Shown here: positions 44,583 through 53,165 of the stretch, one piece after another
Layout of the letters: the number at the start of each line of letters is the position of its first letter
Numbering within the stretch: the first letter of the stretch is position 1
Assembly (NCBI GenBank): GCA_947625935.1
Contig: CANQQE010000002.1
Location: 62,001 to 126,000 of the forward strand
Reading direction: 5' to 3'
Source of the DNA: an uncultured Muribaculaceae bacterium
GTDB taxonomy: Bacteria; Bacteroidota; Bacteroidia; Bacteroidales; Muribaculaceae
Length of the DNA: 64,000 nt
Program-made: the position numbers and the translations under genes
The notes under the pieces: model-generated
Seen by the model: only the letters and a program-made list of their open reading frames with translations
What the model was told of the DNA's origin: nothing
Database searches by the model: none

Positions 44583-45926
44583 ATTATGGGTAAGCTCAGT
44601 GCGCAACCATGATATTATGCCATTGTTGCGGTCAGCTCCGCGATGGAAGAAGTTGTCCATGGTGAACAGCCTCACGACGCCGAACGACAATGCACCGACA
44701 ATGGTGAGCGGTAGCAGGTAGTCATATCCCGCCGACATCTCTACCGTCAGGAATATGGCCATCAGCGGCGCGCGAATCGCACCGGCCATCACCCCGGCCA
44801 TACCGAACAATGCGAACAAACCCACGGGCAACGAAAGTCCGAACAAGAGATTAAGCAAAGAAGCGAAAAATAATCCGGCCATACATCCGGCAAACAAAGC
44901 CGGCGCAAAATCACCGGCCACACCGCCGCAAGTAGTAGCACTGGTGGCAAAGCACTTCAAAAGCAATATTCCACCGGCCACAAGCACCAAGCACCATCCA
45001 TCTGTCGGAAGTTCCGACACAATTGACCCGTCGATTACCGATGACGACGCTCCATTTATAACCCTTCCGATGACCTCATATCCCTCGCCATACATAGAGG
45101 GGAAGATAAACACGGCACACGACAGAATCATACCCGCCAAAACCGCACTTATCCAACGGTTAGAAACTTTATCGAGCCTACCTTCGACCCATTTCATTAT
45201 GAAACTGTAGTAGATGGAATAGGCACCGCAGAACAGGCCAAGCAGCAGAACATAGGGATACACGTCAAAACCAAGCGGAGTATGGGCAAAAAAGCCTATA
45301 TCCATCGTACACCCCGACAGGATATAAGCTGTCAGGCCGGCGATCAGGGCCGTAACGAGCAACACCATTACCGAGAGAGTGGTGAACTCCATATGCAATA
45401 CTTCGAGGGCGAACAACGCTCCCCCTATCGGAGCTTTGAAAATCCCGGCTATACCCGCTGCCGCACCGCACCCCACCATGACGCGCACCAAATCCGGGCG
45501 CAATCCAAACCGTCGTCCCATGTTGCTGCCGATGGCTGCCCCGGTGTAAGCAATCGGGCCTTCCGAACCGGCCGAACCGCCGAAACCGAGAGTCAGAGAA
45601 CTTGCAATCATAGGGGAATAGAGCAAATACCCCCCCAGACGGTAGATTCTGTTTCTAAGACTGACCATGAGCCGCTTCACACCGTGGGATATGACGTGGC
45701 GTATGACATAACGCATGAACACCTGGGTGAGCAGAATGCCGACCAACGGAATCGCAAGCAGCCACCAGTTTATACCTTCGGGGTCAAATCTCGATGTCAG
45801 GAAAGTGGACACACCGCCTATCATCAGTTTGAGCAGATGGGCGGCAATCCCCGAAAACAGCCCGACAGTCGATGCTATGATGAACATGACCGCCTTTTCC
45901 GACAGATGAGATTTAAGCCAATTCAT
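44571..45926 (-). CDS. ClC-family chloride channel/transporter
   Basis: This 451-aa polytopic membrane protein has the ClC filter motifs GSAGSEGPIAY near residue 113 (with the gating Glu) and GCGAAAGIAGIFKAPIGGALFA near 153. The third motif region, GVAGDFAPALFAGCMAGL, is near 343. The family moves chloride or fluoride as channels or H+/Cl- antiporters in the inner membrane. No C-terminal CBS domains are present, as in many bacterial ClCs, so the length is normal. The last codons reach into a shared terminator. No clear promoter match was found in the A+T-rich gap upstream. Confidence 0.92.
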   Translation of the reverse strand: MNWLKSHLSEKAVMFIIASTVGLFSGIAAHLLKLMIGGVSTFLTSRFDPEGINWWLLAIPLVGILLTQVFMRYVIRHVISHGVKRLMVSLRNRIYRLGGYLLYSPMIASSLTLGFGGSAGSEGPIAYTGAAIGSNMGRRFGLRPDLVRVMVGCGAAAGIAGIFKAPIGGALFALEVLHMEFTTLSVMVLLVTALIAGLTAYILSGCTMDIGFFAHTPLGFDVYPYVLLLGLFCGAYSIYYSFIMKWVEGRLDKVSNRWISAVLAGMILSCAVFIFPSMYGEGYEVIGRVINGASSSVIDGSIVSELPTDGWCLVLVAGGILLLKCFATSATTCGGVAGDFAPALFAGCMAGLFFASLLNLLFGLSLPVGLFALFGMAGVMAGAIRAPLMAIFLTVEMSAGYDYLLPLTIVGALSFGVVRLFTMDNFFHRGADRNNGIISWLRTELTHNKRG

Positions 45927-46015
45927 TAAAAATATAAAGCAATTATAATTTTTAACAAATTAACTTTGATTGAGTTTAGGGCCGGTTCGACAATGAATGT
46001 TAACGGCTCTTAGAG

Positions 46016-46777
46016 TCAAATATAAATTTTCATGCCGTCGTAGGCAATTCTCACATTCTCGGGCAATTTCGGTTCGACATCGGCATGGCGACCCATCTGA
46101 TGGGACAGGTGTGTCAGATAAGCGACCCGGGGTGAGACTTCGGATATGAACGCCAAAGCGTCTGACAGCGAGAAGTGAGATATGTGTGGCTCATGGCGCA
46201 AAGCGTTGATGACAAGAGTGTCAATCCCTGACACATTTTTGACGGTCTGCCGAGATATGCGTTTAGCATCGGTGATATAAGCCAATTTACCGATGCGGAA
46301 GCCTACAATCTCCAATTTATAGTGATTGACGGGGAGAGGCGTTATCTCCACCCCCTTTATGAAAAACGGTTTTTCGGAATCTATTTTATGAATCGCATAG
46401 TGGGGAACCCCGGGATAAGGATGTTCGGCAAAACAATAAGGGACGCGGTCGCGCAAATCTTTGGCCACATCAGCCTTGCAATACAGGGGGAATCCGTCGG
46501 GCGTACAATAAGGGCGCAAGTCGTCAACGCCGCCAACATGGTCATAGTGGCTGTGAGTAATCAACAGAGCGTCGAGATTGCCGTTATCGCCGTAGGATAA
46601 CATCTGTGTGCGGAAATCGGGTCCGCAATCTATCAAAAGATTCAGGCCGTCAACCTTGACCAACGCAGAGGCGCGCAGACGCTTGTCACGCGGGTCATCG
46701 GAACGGCAAGTGGCGCAATCGCACATCAGTTGCGGAACGCCTGTTGAAGTACCAGTGCCTAAAAATATCAGTTCCAT
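46016..46777 (-). CDS. MBL-fold metallo-hydrolase (PhnP-like)
   Basis: This 253-aa protein starts MELIFLGTGTSTGVPQL and has the Cys cluster CDCATC near residue 19, as in PhnP-type cyclic phosphodiesterases. It has the metal-binding THSHYDHVGG (74-83) and further metal ligands in LPVNHYKLE and YITDAKRI. LTHLSHQMGRH is near the C-terminus. It probably hydrolyses a phosphodiester (cyclic ribose phosphate in PhnP), but no phosphonate genes are near. It is the last gene of a likely nadE-peptidase-lipoprotein-hydrolase operon, 16 bp after the lipoprotein gene. Confidence 0.85.
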   Translation of the reverse strand: MELIFLGTGTSTGVPQLMCDCATCRSDDPRDKRLRASALVKVDGLNLLIDCGPDFRTQMLSYGDNGNLDALLITHSHYDHVGGVDDLRPYCTPDGFPLYCKADVAKDLRDRVPYCFAEHPYPGVPHYAIHKIDSEKPFFIKGVEITPLPVNHYKLEIVGFRIGKLAYITDAKRISRQTVKNVSGIDTLVINALRHEPHISHFSLSDALAFISEVSPRVAYLTHLSHQMGRHADVEPKLPENVRIAYDGMKIYI

Positions 46778-46793
46778 AAAAACAAATCATATT

Positions 46794-47726
46794 CTAACGT
46801 CTGAAATCACGAAGCAAACCGTCCTCAAACAATAGGTAAACGCCATCGGTGTAGGTCCACCGCTCCGCCACACCTCCGTAACCGGGGCGGCGGTCAATCT
46901 CTTTTGGAGATCCGAGCGCCAGACGGCATTCCTCGCGGGTCATATCCAACGCCACTACTCCGTTTATGATGTTTTGCCAATTGTCATCGCTGACGTTGGG
47001 ATAACGCAAACGCGGATCGGTGAAAGAGAACAAAGTGTCGAAATTGCGTGTCGACTGGCGCGAGGCTCCAAGCGACATATACACACCCCCCGCTTTACCT
47101 CCGTCATCGACAAAGCTCACATAAAGCGGATAGTTCACATTTCCGGGAGACACATCGGTAATCGTGACGGGGATAAACTTGCGTCCCGCCTCCTGTCGGC
47201 CATCCCGGTCAAACCACATGGAGGTGATTATATACACACGCTTTGTCGCAAGACGCTCGCAGGCCGCAGCCACCACATCGAGGTCGATAGTGAACGGAAT
47301 CCCGACAAACCGGCGGCTAAGCACCGAGCGGACAGGCGCATCGATTTTATATTTCAATTTGTCACCTTTCGATGTGGATAACTCCAGCAGGGTGGCACCA
47401 TCGCCTGTAATGGCCGGAATAGAGTCATAGCCCCGATATGTCAGCTCCTCTCCGCATAGCGATGGCACACCGCAGGCAGAAGCTCCGAAAACCAGAGCTA
47501 TGCGGTCGTCGGTAACAAGGAAACGTTTACCTATTGACCATTCCGATAACGGGGTCTCACCGATGTCTGAGATAAACTTCTGTTCGGGGGTGACCACAAT
47601 GTTCTGTTTTTTGACGTCATCGGCCGTAATCTTGGGGGTGCTCTCAATTCCTGTGAAGCACCCCGCAAGCGGCAGCATTGCGGCAACCGTCAGAAAAGCT
47701 GTAAACTGCTTGACGAGACGAATCAT
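46794..47726 (-). CDS. Lipoprotein with C-terminal SmpA/OmlA-like segment, function unknown
   Basis: This 310-aa lipoprotein has a lipobox ending at Cys23 (LPLAGC). The main part is beta-rich and unfamiliar. The last 50 residues, MTREECRLALGSPKEIDRRP, then ERWTYTDGVYLLFEDGLL, look like the BamE/SmpA-type fold (a helix, a GxP turn, then paired strands). It overlaps the prolyl oligopeptidase stop by 4 bp and lies 16 bp before the MBL gene, so it is translationally coupled in that operon. No specific role can be assigned beyond an envelope location. Confidence 0.65.
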   Translation of the reverse strand: MIRLVKQFTAFLTVAAMLPLAGCFTGIESTPKITADDVKKQNIVVTPEQKFISDIGETPLSEWSIGKRFLVTDDRIALVFGASACGVPSLCGEELTYRGYDSIPAITGDGATLLELSTSKGDKLKYKIDAPVRSVLSRRFVGIPFTIDLDVVAAACERLATKRVYIITSMWFDRDGRQEAGRKFIPVTITDVSPGNVNYPLYVSFVDDGGKAGGVYMSLGASRQSTRNFDTLFSFTDPRLRYPNVSDDNWQNIINGVVALDMTREECRLALGSPKEIDRRPGYGGVAERWTYTDGVYLLFEDGLLRDFRR

Positions 47727-49846
47727 TTAACGACAGGTGTGACACCCAAGTTGTAAAATATGAACGAGTAGATATCGGCGTACTCATCAATGACTTTTGA
47801 GATAGGCTTCCCGCCTCCATGACCGGCCTTAGAGTCGATTCTGATAAGTTTGGGGGCATCGCCCGTATCAGACGCCTGTAGTTGAGCCGCATACTTAAAC
47901 GAGTGGGCCGGTACGACACGGTCGTCATGGTCGGCCGTAGTCACAAGTATGGCGGGATAAGACGTGCCGTCGTTCTTTATGTTGTGAAGCGGTGAGTATC
48001 CGAGCAGGTACTTTGCCATCTGGGGAGAGTCGGCACTTGTGCCGTAATCAGGAGCCCAGTTCCAGCCGATTGTAAACAGATGATAGCGCATCATATCCAT
48101 AACACCAACCTGGGGAATCGCGACCTTAAACAGATCGGGGCGCATATTTGCAGTAGCTCCTACGAGCAAACCGCCGTTACTGCCACCCACGATAGCGATT
48201 TTTTCGGGTGAAGTCCATCCCTCCCCTATCAGATACTCGGCGGCGGCAATGAAATCGTTGAACACATTGAGTTTTTTCATTTTTGTGCCTGCTTCATGCC
48301 AATCCTCCCCGTATTCGCCGCCACCGCGGAGATTAGCCTGAGCATAGATACCGCCATTCTCCAACCACAGCAATCTGTTTGCCGAGAAACCGGGATTGAG
48401 GGTGATATTGAAACCACCGTAGCCATAAAGGAATACCGGGTTGTTCTTGTCGCGTTTCAGACCTTTTTTATAGGTTAGGAACATAGGAATCTTTGTGCCG
48501 TCGGCCGAAGGATAAAAAACTTGCTCGGTCACATAGTCGTCGGGGTTGAAACCGGCAATCTCGGGTGCGCGGTAAAGTGTGCTCTCGCCTGTCGCCATAT
48601 CATAGCGGAACACCGCACTCGGATACACAAACGACGTGAACACATAAAACACCTCATTGTGGCGACGTGATGACGAGAACCCCGCTGAACCGTAAGCCGG
48701 GAATTGAATCTCGCGGATGAGCGAGCCGTCACGATGATAGAGATAGGCATGATTTGCTGCGTCGCGGTCAAAAGTGACTATCATGTTGTCGCCGGCCATG
48801 CTGACATCGGTCAGCACAGCATCCTGTTGGGGAATCAAATCTTTCCAATGCTCGCGCTGGGGCTTGTCGGCCGTAGCTGTTACAAGCCGACAACGCGGCG
48901 CATCGTATGCGGTGACCATGTAGATGGTGTCGTTGATGACATCGACCACCGAAAGTTCTTCATCCTGTGATGGCTCAATAATGACCCATTCAGCATTGCG
49001 GTCGTTGAGTTTTTTGACCATTAGCGAATTACCGCGGCCCTCACCGGAACCGTAGACAAATAGCAGGCTCTCGTCATCCGACACTTGGGCCGAGTGAAAA
49101 TGCAACGGATGAGCGGGGTCATCATAGATGAGTATGTCATCGCTCTGCGGAGTACCCAACCGATGGAAATAGATGCGGTGATTTTCGTTGGCATTGGAGA
49201 ACTCTTTGCCAGCCTCTGGGCGGTCGTAAGCGCTGTAATAGAACCCATCGCCATGCCATGCCGCCCCGGTGAACTTAGCCCATTGGATGTGGTCGGGCAG
49301 CAACTCTTTAGTGCGGGCATCCATGACGTAAATTTCACTCCAGTCAGAACCGCTGCGCGAAATCGTGTAAGCGACGTAACGGTTATCGTTTGAGAAGAAA
49401 ACCCCAGTCAATGCCACCGTCCCGTCGTCGCTCAAGGTGTTGGGATCGAGAAATACCTCGGGCGTGCCTCCGATAGAGTCCATTCGATAAAGGACGGACT
49501 GGTTGCGGAGGCCGTCATTTTCATAAAAATAATATTTACCATCCTTACGTTTGAACGGCATCCCATGCTTATGGTAATTGTTTAGAGCGGTCAATCTCTC
49601 CTTTACAGAGGAACGGAAAGGTATTTTGTCGAGGTAACGCCGGGTCACAGCGTTCTCAGCTTCAACCCAGGCCGCGGTCTCAGCCGAGGTGTCATTCTCA
49701 AGAGGGCGAAAACGGTCACTTACCTTAATTCCAAAATAGTCATCAACCACGTCGGCAGTCGGAGCCGCCGGATAGTTCAGCTTCTGTGCCGACGCCGTTA
49801 GCGTCAATGCTGCTGTCATAGCAAATATTATAGTTAATCTTTTCAT
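47723..49846 (-). CDS. Prolyl oligopeptidase family serine peptidase (S9A), exported
   Basis: This 707-aa protein has a signal peptide (MKRLTIIFAMTAALTLTASA). The N-terminal seven-bladed propeller is typical of S9A enzymes, and the C-terminal hydrolase domain contains IAIVGGSNGGLLVGA (nucleophile Ser), TTADHDDRVVPAHSFKY (Asp) and IDSKAGHGGGKP (His). It cleaves proline-containing oligopeptides, here probably in the periplasm. All catalytic residues are present. It follows nadE by 10 bp and overlaps the lipoprotein gene by 4 bp, so it is within an operon. The link to NAD synthesis seems to be expression only. Confidence 0.93.
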   Translation of the reverse strand: MKRLTIIFAMTAALTLTASAQKLNYPAAPTADVVDDYFGIKVSDRFRPLENDTSAETAAWVEAENAVTRRYLDKIPFRSSVKERLTALNNYHKHGMPFKRKDGKYYFYENDGLRNQSVLYRMDSIGGTPEVFLDPNTLSDDGTVALTGVFFSNDNRYVAYTISRSGSDWSEIYVMDARTKELLPDHIQWAKFTGAAWHGDGFYYSAYDRPEAGKEFSNANENHRIYFHRLGTPQSDDILIYDDPAHPLHFHSAQVSDDESLLFVYGSGEGRGNSLMVKKLNDRNAEWVIIEPSQDEELSVVDVINDTIYMVTAYDAPRCRLVTATADKPQREHWKDLIPQQDAVLTDVSMAGDNMIVTFDRDAANHAYLYHRDGSLIREIQFPAYGSAGFSSSRRHNEVFYVFTSFVYPSAVFRYDMATGESTLYRAPEIAGFNPDDYVTEQVFYPSADGTKIPMFLTYKKGLKRDKNNPVFLYGYGGFNITLNPGFSANRLLWLENGGIYAQANLRGGGEYGEDWHEAGTKMKKLNVFNDFIAAAEYLIGEGWTSPEKIAIVGGSNGGLLVGATANMRPDLFKVAIPQVGVMDMMRYHLFTIGWNWAPDYGTSADSPQMAKYLLGYSPLHNIKNDGTSYPAILVTTADHDDRVVPAHSFKYAAQLQASDTGDAPKLIRIDSKAGHGGGKPISKVIDEYADIYSFIFYNLGVTPVVK

Positions 49847-49856
49847 TATTGAGTTA

Positions 49857-51794
49857 TTATAAATTTTTCACCTCAGAAAGCCACGCTGCCGACGACGCAT
49901 CTGACGGCATACGCCAATCCCCGCGCGGTGACAGACACACACTTCCCACCTTAGGCCCGTCGGGTAGACAGGAGCGTTTAAACTGCTGGTTGAAGAAACG
50001 CCTGAAGAACACACCCAACCAATGCTTTATGACATCGTCGGGGTGCGTCCCGGCGAAGGCGTGACGCGCAAGGAAATAGATGCGAGCGGGAGAAAAACCG
50101 TATCGCAGTGTATAGTATAGGAAAAAGTCGTGAAGCTCATATGGCCCGACAAGATCCTCGGTCTTTTGAGAGATATTCCCCTTTGAATCCGCCGGAATCA
50201 ATTCGGGACTTATTGGGGTACCTATTATATCGACAAGCGAATGTTTCTGCGTTTCATCCACCGCTCTATCTGCAAACCACCTTACAAGATACCCTACCAG
50301 AGTTTTGGGAATACCGGCATTAATCCCGTACATCGACATATGGTCGCCGTTGTAGGTAGCCCAGCCAAGCGCAAGCTCCGAAAGGTCGCCGGTGCCAAGC
50401 ACCATACCGCCCGTCTGATTTGCCACATCCATCAATATCTGCGTTCGCTCGCGGGCTTGCGAGTTTTCGTATGTCACGTCATGCACCGATTCATCATGGC
50501 CAATGTCAGAGAAATGCTGTCGCACTGCAGGAACGATAGAAATTTCCCTTATTGTCACCCCAAGTGATTTCATGAGTGTCATAGCATTATTATAGGTGCG
50601 GCCCGTCGTCCCGAATCCGGGCATGGTCACAGCGGTTATACCCTCGCGGCCAATCGACATAGAGTCAAAGGTTTTTGCAGCCACAAGCAGTGCAAGAGTC
50701 GAATCAAGACCGCCAGATATACCTATTACGAGCGAACGACAGCTTGTGGCTCTCAGACGTTGGGCCAAACCGGATACCTGTATGTTGACAATCTCGGTAC
50801 AACGACGGTCAATATCGGCCTCTTCTGACGGCACAAACGGCCAAGGATTGACGAAACGCAAAAGTCCAGTCGCCACCTCATCTGCCGCCGGGAACCCGGA
50901 ACGGACAACGAGGTATGAATCAGCCCGGCATTCAACCGCAGCACAATCGCCGAACGAACCGATGTGCAGGCGGTCACGTCGCAACGCTTCTATATCCACA
51001 TCGGCGACAACCGTCTGTGACTTAACATTCCAACGTTCATTTCGAGCTAACAACGCACCGTTTTCAGCGATCACGGCCTTACCGTCAAAGACCAAATCAG
51101 TCGATGACTCACCGTCACCGGCACCAGAGTAAACATACGCACAGAGCGTTCTGGCCGACTGCTGTTTTATAAGTTCCATGAGATAATCATACTTGCCTAT
51201 GATATCATCGGAAGCCGAAAGATTCGCTATGATTTCGGCACCCGCAAGCGCATGGCGCGACGACGGCGGTATCGCAGTCCATAAATCCTCGCAAAGTTCA
51301 ACTCCGACTTTAACCCCATCAACTTCAAAAAGCATATCGGAGCGCACATCGACAGGCCGTCCGGCAATGACAGCCATGGTTCTGACTCCGATACCCGACC
51401 GCCACCAACGTTTCTCATAAAATTCATTGTAGTTTGGGAGATAGCTTTTAGGCACAGCCCCGAGCACCCGGCCGCCGGCAATAGCGATACCGCAGTTATA
51501 AAGCATCCCGTCGTCGGCCAAAACCGGCGCACCCACTATTAGCAAGGTTGGCAACCCGGCAGTCTCGGCGGCTATCAATGATATGGCCTTATCTGAATCG
51601 GTAAGCAAAGTCGATGAGTGGAAAAGGTCTCCGCAAGTATAGCCCGTAACAGACATTTCAGGGAAAACAACGATTTTCGCACCATCGGCCGACGCCCGCT
51701 TGGCCAAAGAAATGATTTCGGATGCATTGGCCAAGCAATCAGCCAATTTCACTTCGGGCACAATCGCCGCGACTCTCATAAATCCATTTCGCAT
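49857..51794 (-). CDS. nadE: Glutamine-hydrolysing NAD+ synthase
   Basis: This 645-aa two-domain enzyme makes NAD+ from nicotinate adenine dinucleotide, ATP and glutamine. The N-terminal nitrilase-like glutaminase has Glu in VFPEMSVTGYTCGDL, Lys in KSYLPNYNEFYEKRWW and Cys in GVELCEDLW. The C-terminal synthetase has the PP-loop SGGLDSTLALLV and GTGDLSELALGWATYNGDHM. The plan is that of eukaryotic-like or Mycobacterium-type NadE with a tethered glutaminase. It is first in an operon with the peptidase, lipoprotein and MBL hydrolase. A -7 box lies 36 bp upstream, back-to-back with that of the DUF3298 gene. Confidence 0.94.
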   Translation of the reverse strand: MRNGFMRVAAIVPEVKLADCLANASEIISLAKRASADGAKIVVFPEMSVTGYTCGDLFHSSTLLTDSDKAISLIAAETAGLPTLLIVGAPVLADDGMLYNCGIAIAGGRVLGAVPKSYLPNYNEFYEKRWWRSGIGVRTMAVIAGRPVDVRSDMLFEVDGVKVGVELCEDLWTAIPPSSRHALAGAEIIANLSASDDIIGKYDYLMELIKQQSARTLCAYVYSGAGDGESSTDLVFDGKAVIAENGALLARNERWNVKSQTVVADVDIEALRRDRLHIGSFGDCAAVECRADSYLVVRSGFPAADEVATGLLRFVNPWPFVPSEEADIDRRCTEIVNIQVSGLAQRLRATSCRSLVIGISGGLDSTLALLVAAKTFDSMSIGREGITAVTMPGFGTTGRTYNNAMTLMKSLGVTIREISIVPAVRQHFSDIGHDESVHDVTYENSQARERTQILMDVANQTGGMVLGTGDLSELALGWATYNGDHMSMYGINAGIPKTLVGYLVRWFADRAVDETQKHSLVDIIGTPISPELIPADSKGNISQKTEDLVGPYELHDFFLYYTLRYGFSPARIYFLARHAFAGTHPDDVIKHWLGVFFRRFFNQQFKRSCLPDGPKVGSVCLSPRGDWRMPSDASSAAWLSEVKNL

Positions 51795-51829
51795 AGTTTT
51801 GTGTTATATCTAAAACGGGTGTTACGACA

Positions 51830-51837
51830 CAAAATTA
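51830..51837 (-). promoter_or_regulatory. -7 promoter element for the nadE operon
   Basis: The reverse strand reads TAATTTTG (TAnnTTTG) and ends 35 bp before the nadE ATG. Only two bases separate it from the oppositely directed box at 51840-51847. Confidence 0.6.
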
Positions 51838-51839
51838 AC

Positions 51840-51847
51840 TATATTTG
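51840..51847 (+). promoter_or_regulatory. -7 promoter element for the DUF3298 lipoprotein gene
   Basis: TATATTTG matches TAnnTTTG and ends 30 bp before the ATG at 51878. The back-to-back arrangement with the nadE box means each promoter overlaps the other's upstream element. Confidence 0.6.
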
Positions 51848-51877
51848 CATAAAACAAACCATAACCATTTATAAAAA

Positions 51878-52711
51878 ATGAGAAACTATCCTTTATTTGC
51901 CGCCTCGGCCATCATATTGGCAACGGCTACTTTGACCGGATGTCACAACGACCGCAAAAGTGATGATATAACAGCCGGGCTACAAAACAGCTCGGCTATA
52001 GAGTTTGTCGAATTTAGCGACACAACAGTTATGAATATGCCCAAAATGTCAGAAATCGTAGGTAAACCAGCCTACGGCGCAATAATTGCAAGCGGCATAT
52101 TCCCCGTCAAATTAGGTGACACAGACCTTAAACCCCTCCAAAACGCCATACTATCCGCAGCCTACGGGACACAAGACTGTACGATAGCTCAGGGCATCGA
52201 ATACCTCAGCACCCACTCAGCACTTGCCGAAGAGGGGGACTCGCTTACCCGCGCGACACTCCCGCTACAACGCGACAGCGCAGGATCAGAGCAATACAGC
52301 ATCATCTCTGTCCAGACTATGACAAACTCCCTGTTGTCGTTCGCCATATACCAGTATATATATACCTACGGAGCGGCCCATGGCATGAACGGCACGACAT
52401 ATGTCAACTACTACACTCCTGAGCAACAGTTGTTGACCGCAGCCAACCTTTTTGAGCCTTCAAGCCGCACAGAAATCATCAACACTTTGCGTCAGGCCGC
52501 TAAGGATCAATATGCCTCACTCGACACCATGGTCGATCCAGAAGAAATCGAGTCATTCGAGAATTTCTATGTAAGCCCAGGCAACATAACATTTGTTTAC
52601 GAACCTTATGAGATAGCACCGTACGCAGCCGGACAAGTATCGGTCACGGTAGCCCCTTATCAGCTCTATGACTACCTGACTCCCCTCGGTAAATCTGTAT
52701 TCGGGTTCTGA
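51878..52711 (+). CDS. DUF3298-type lipoprotein (RsiV-like C-domain)
   Basis: This 277-aa lipoprotein (LTGC, Cys22) has a C-terminal region with the DUF3298 pattern: YGAAHGMNGTTYVNYYTPEQ, then a segment NFYVSPGNITFVYEPYEIAP and QVSVTVAPYQLYDYLTPLG. The N-terminal half fits the companion DUF4163 domain. The same pair occurs in the extracytoplasmic part of the lysozyme-sensing anti-sigma factor RsiV, but here there is no membrane anti-sigma portion. It may bind envelope ligands. The gene is monocistronic, ending at a terminator shared with the convergent winged-helix gene. Confidence 0.8.
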   Translation: MRNYPLFAASAIILATATLTGCHNDRKSDDITAGLQNSSAIEFVEFSDTTVMNMPKMSEIVGKPAYGAIIASGIFPVKLGDTDLKPLQNAILSAAYGTQDCTIAQGIEYLSTHSALAEEGDSLTRATLPLQRDSAGSEQYSIISVQTMTNSLLSFAIYQYIYTYGAAHGMNGTTYVNYYTPEQQLLTAANLFEPSSRTEIINTLRQAAKDQYASLDTMVDPEEIESFENFYVSPGNITFVYEPYEIAPYAAGQVSVTVAPYQLYDYLTPLGKSVFGF

Positions 52712-52732
52712 GGCAGACATACACAAACAACT

Positions 52733-52764
52733 AAAACGGCCACCGCTTAAAAGGTGACCGTTTT
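52733..52764. terminator. Shared terminator between the DUF3298 and winged-helix genes
   Basis: AAAACGGCCACC (52733-52744) pairs with GGTGACCGTTTT (52753-52764) with one mismatch and an 8-nt loop. A and T runs on the two sides suit termination in both directions. Confidence 0.75.
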
Positions 52765-52784
52765 CGTTGTATCAGTAGAGAGAA

Positions 52785-52997
52785 TTATTCCTGAACGAGA
52801 GCAACGAGGTATTCCTTATCCTCTGCATTCTCTTCAATTGTAATTTTGTTTTCACGCGCAAGCCAGCCAAGAGCTGCAAAAATTTCTTTATCTTTGAGCT
52901 TGGTCATCTTTTTAAGCTGTTTTACACCTAATACATCTGCTTCATTGAGGGCGTTCCACACGAGACCTGCCCAATTTCCAATAGTTTCAACGTTCAT
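52785..52997 (-). CDS. Small winged-helix protein (DUF2582 type)
   Basis: This 70-aa protein is close to a bare winged helix: GNWAGLVWNALNEADVLGV, then KQLKKMTKLKDKEIFAALGW and LARENKITIEEN. It belongs to the DUF2582/winged-helix small-protein family common in Bacteroidetes and archaea. It is probably a nucleic-acid-binding or protein-binding module, but no target is known. The end is acidic. A -7 box (CAAAGATA on the top strand, 53068-53075) is 70 bp upstream. The remaining upstream gap (52998-53165) has no other feature. Confidence 0.8.
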   Translation of the reverse strand: MNVETIGNWAGLVWNALNEADVLGVKQLKKMTKLKDKEIFAALGWLARENKITIEENAEDKEYLVALVQE

Positions 52998-53067
52998 TTT
53001 TCAATAGTTTTCGTTGTTAGACATTAATTTAAATGTTTACCATCATTTTTGGTTCACTAATATGGCG

Positions 53068-53075
53068 CAAAGATA
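53068..53075 (-). promoter_or_regulatory. -7 promoter element for the winged-helix gene
   Basis: The reverse strand reads TATCTTTG, matching TAnnTTTG, 70 bp upstream of the ATG at 52997. Confidence 0.5.
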
Positions 53076-53165
53076 ATAAATTTTTACAAAAAATAACACT
53101 GGAATAGCTATTTTTTGCTATAAAAGCCGGAATTTTGACTATCAGAGGGATAATATATCGGCAAA

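Noticed and set aside
45961-45968. TAACTTTG promoter-like box on the plus strand
   Set aside because: No plus-strand gene follows within the 89-bp gap between two minus-strand genes, so it is probably a chance match.
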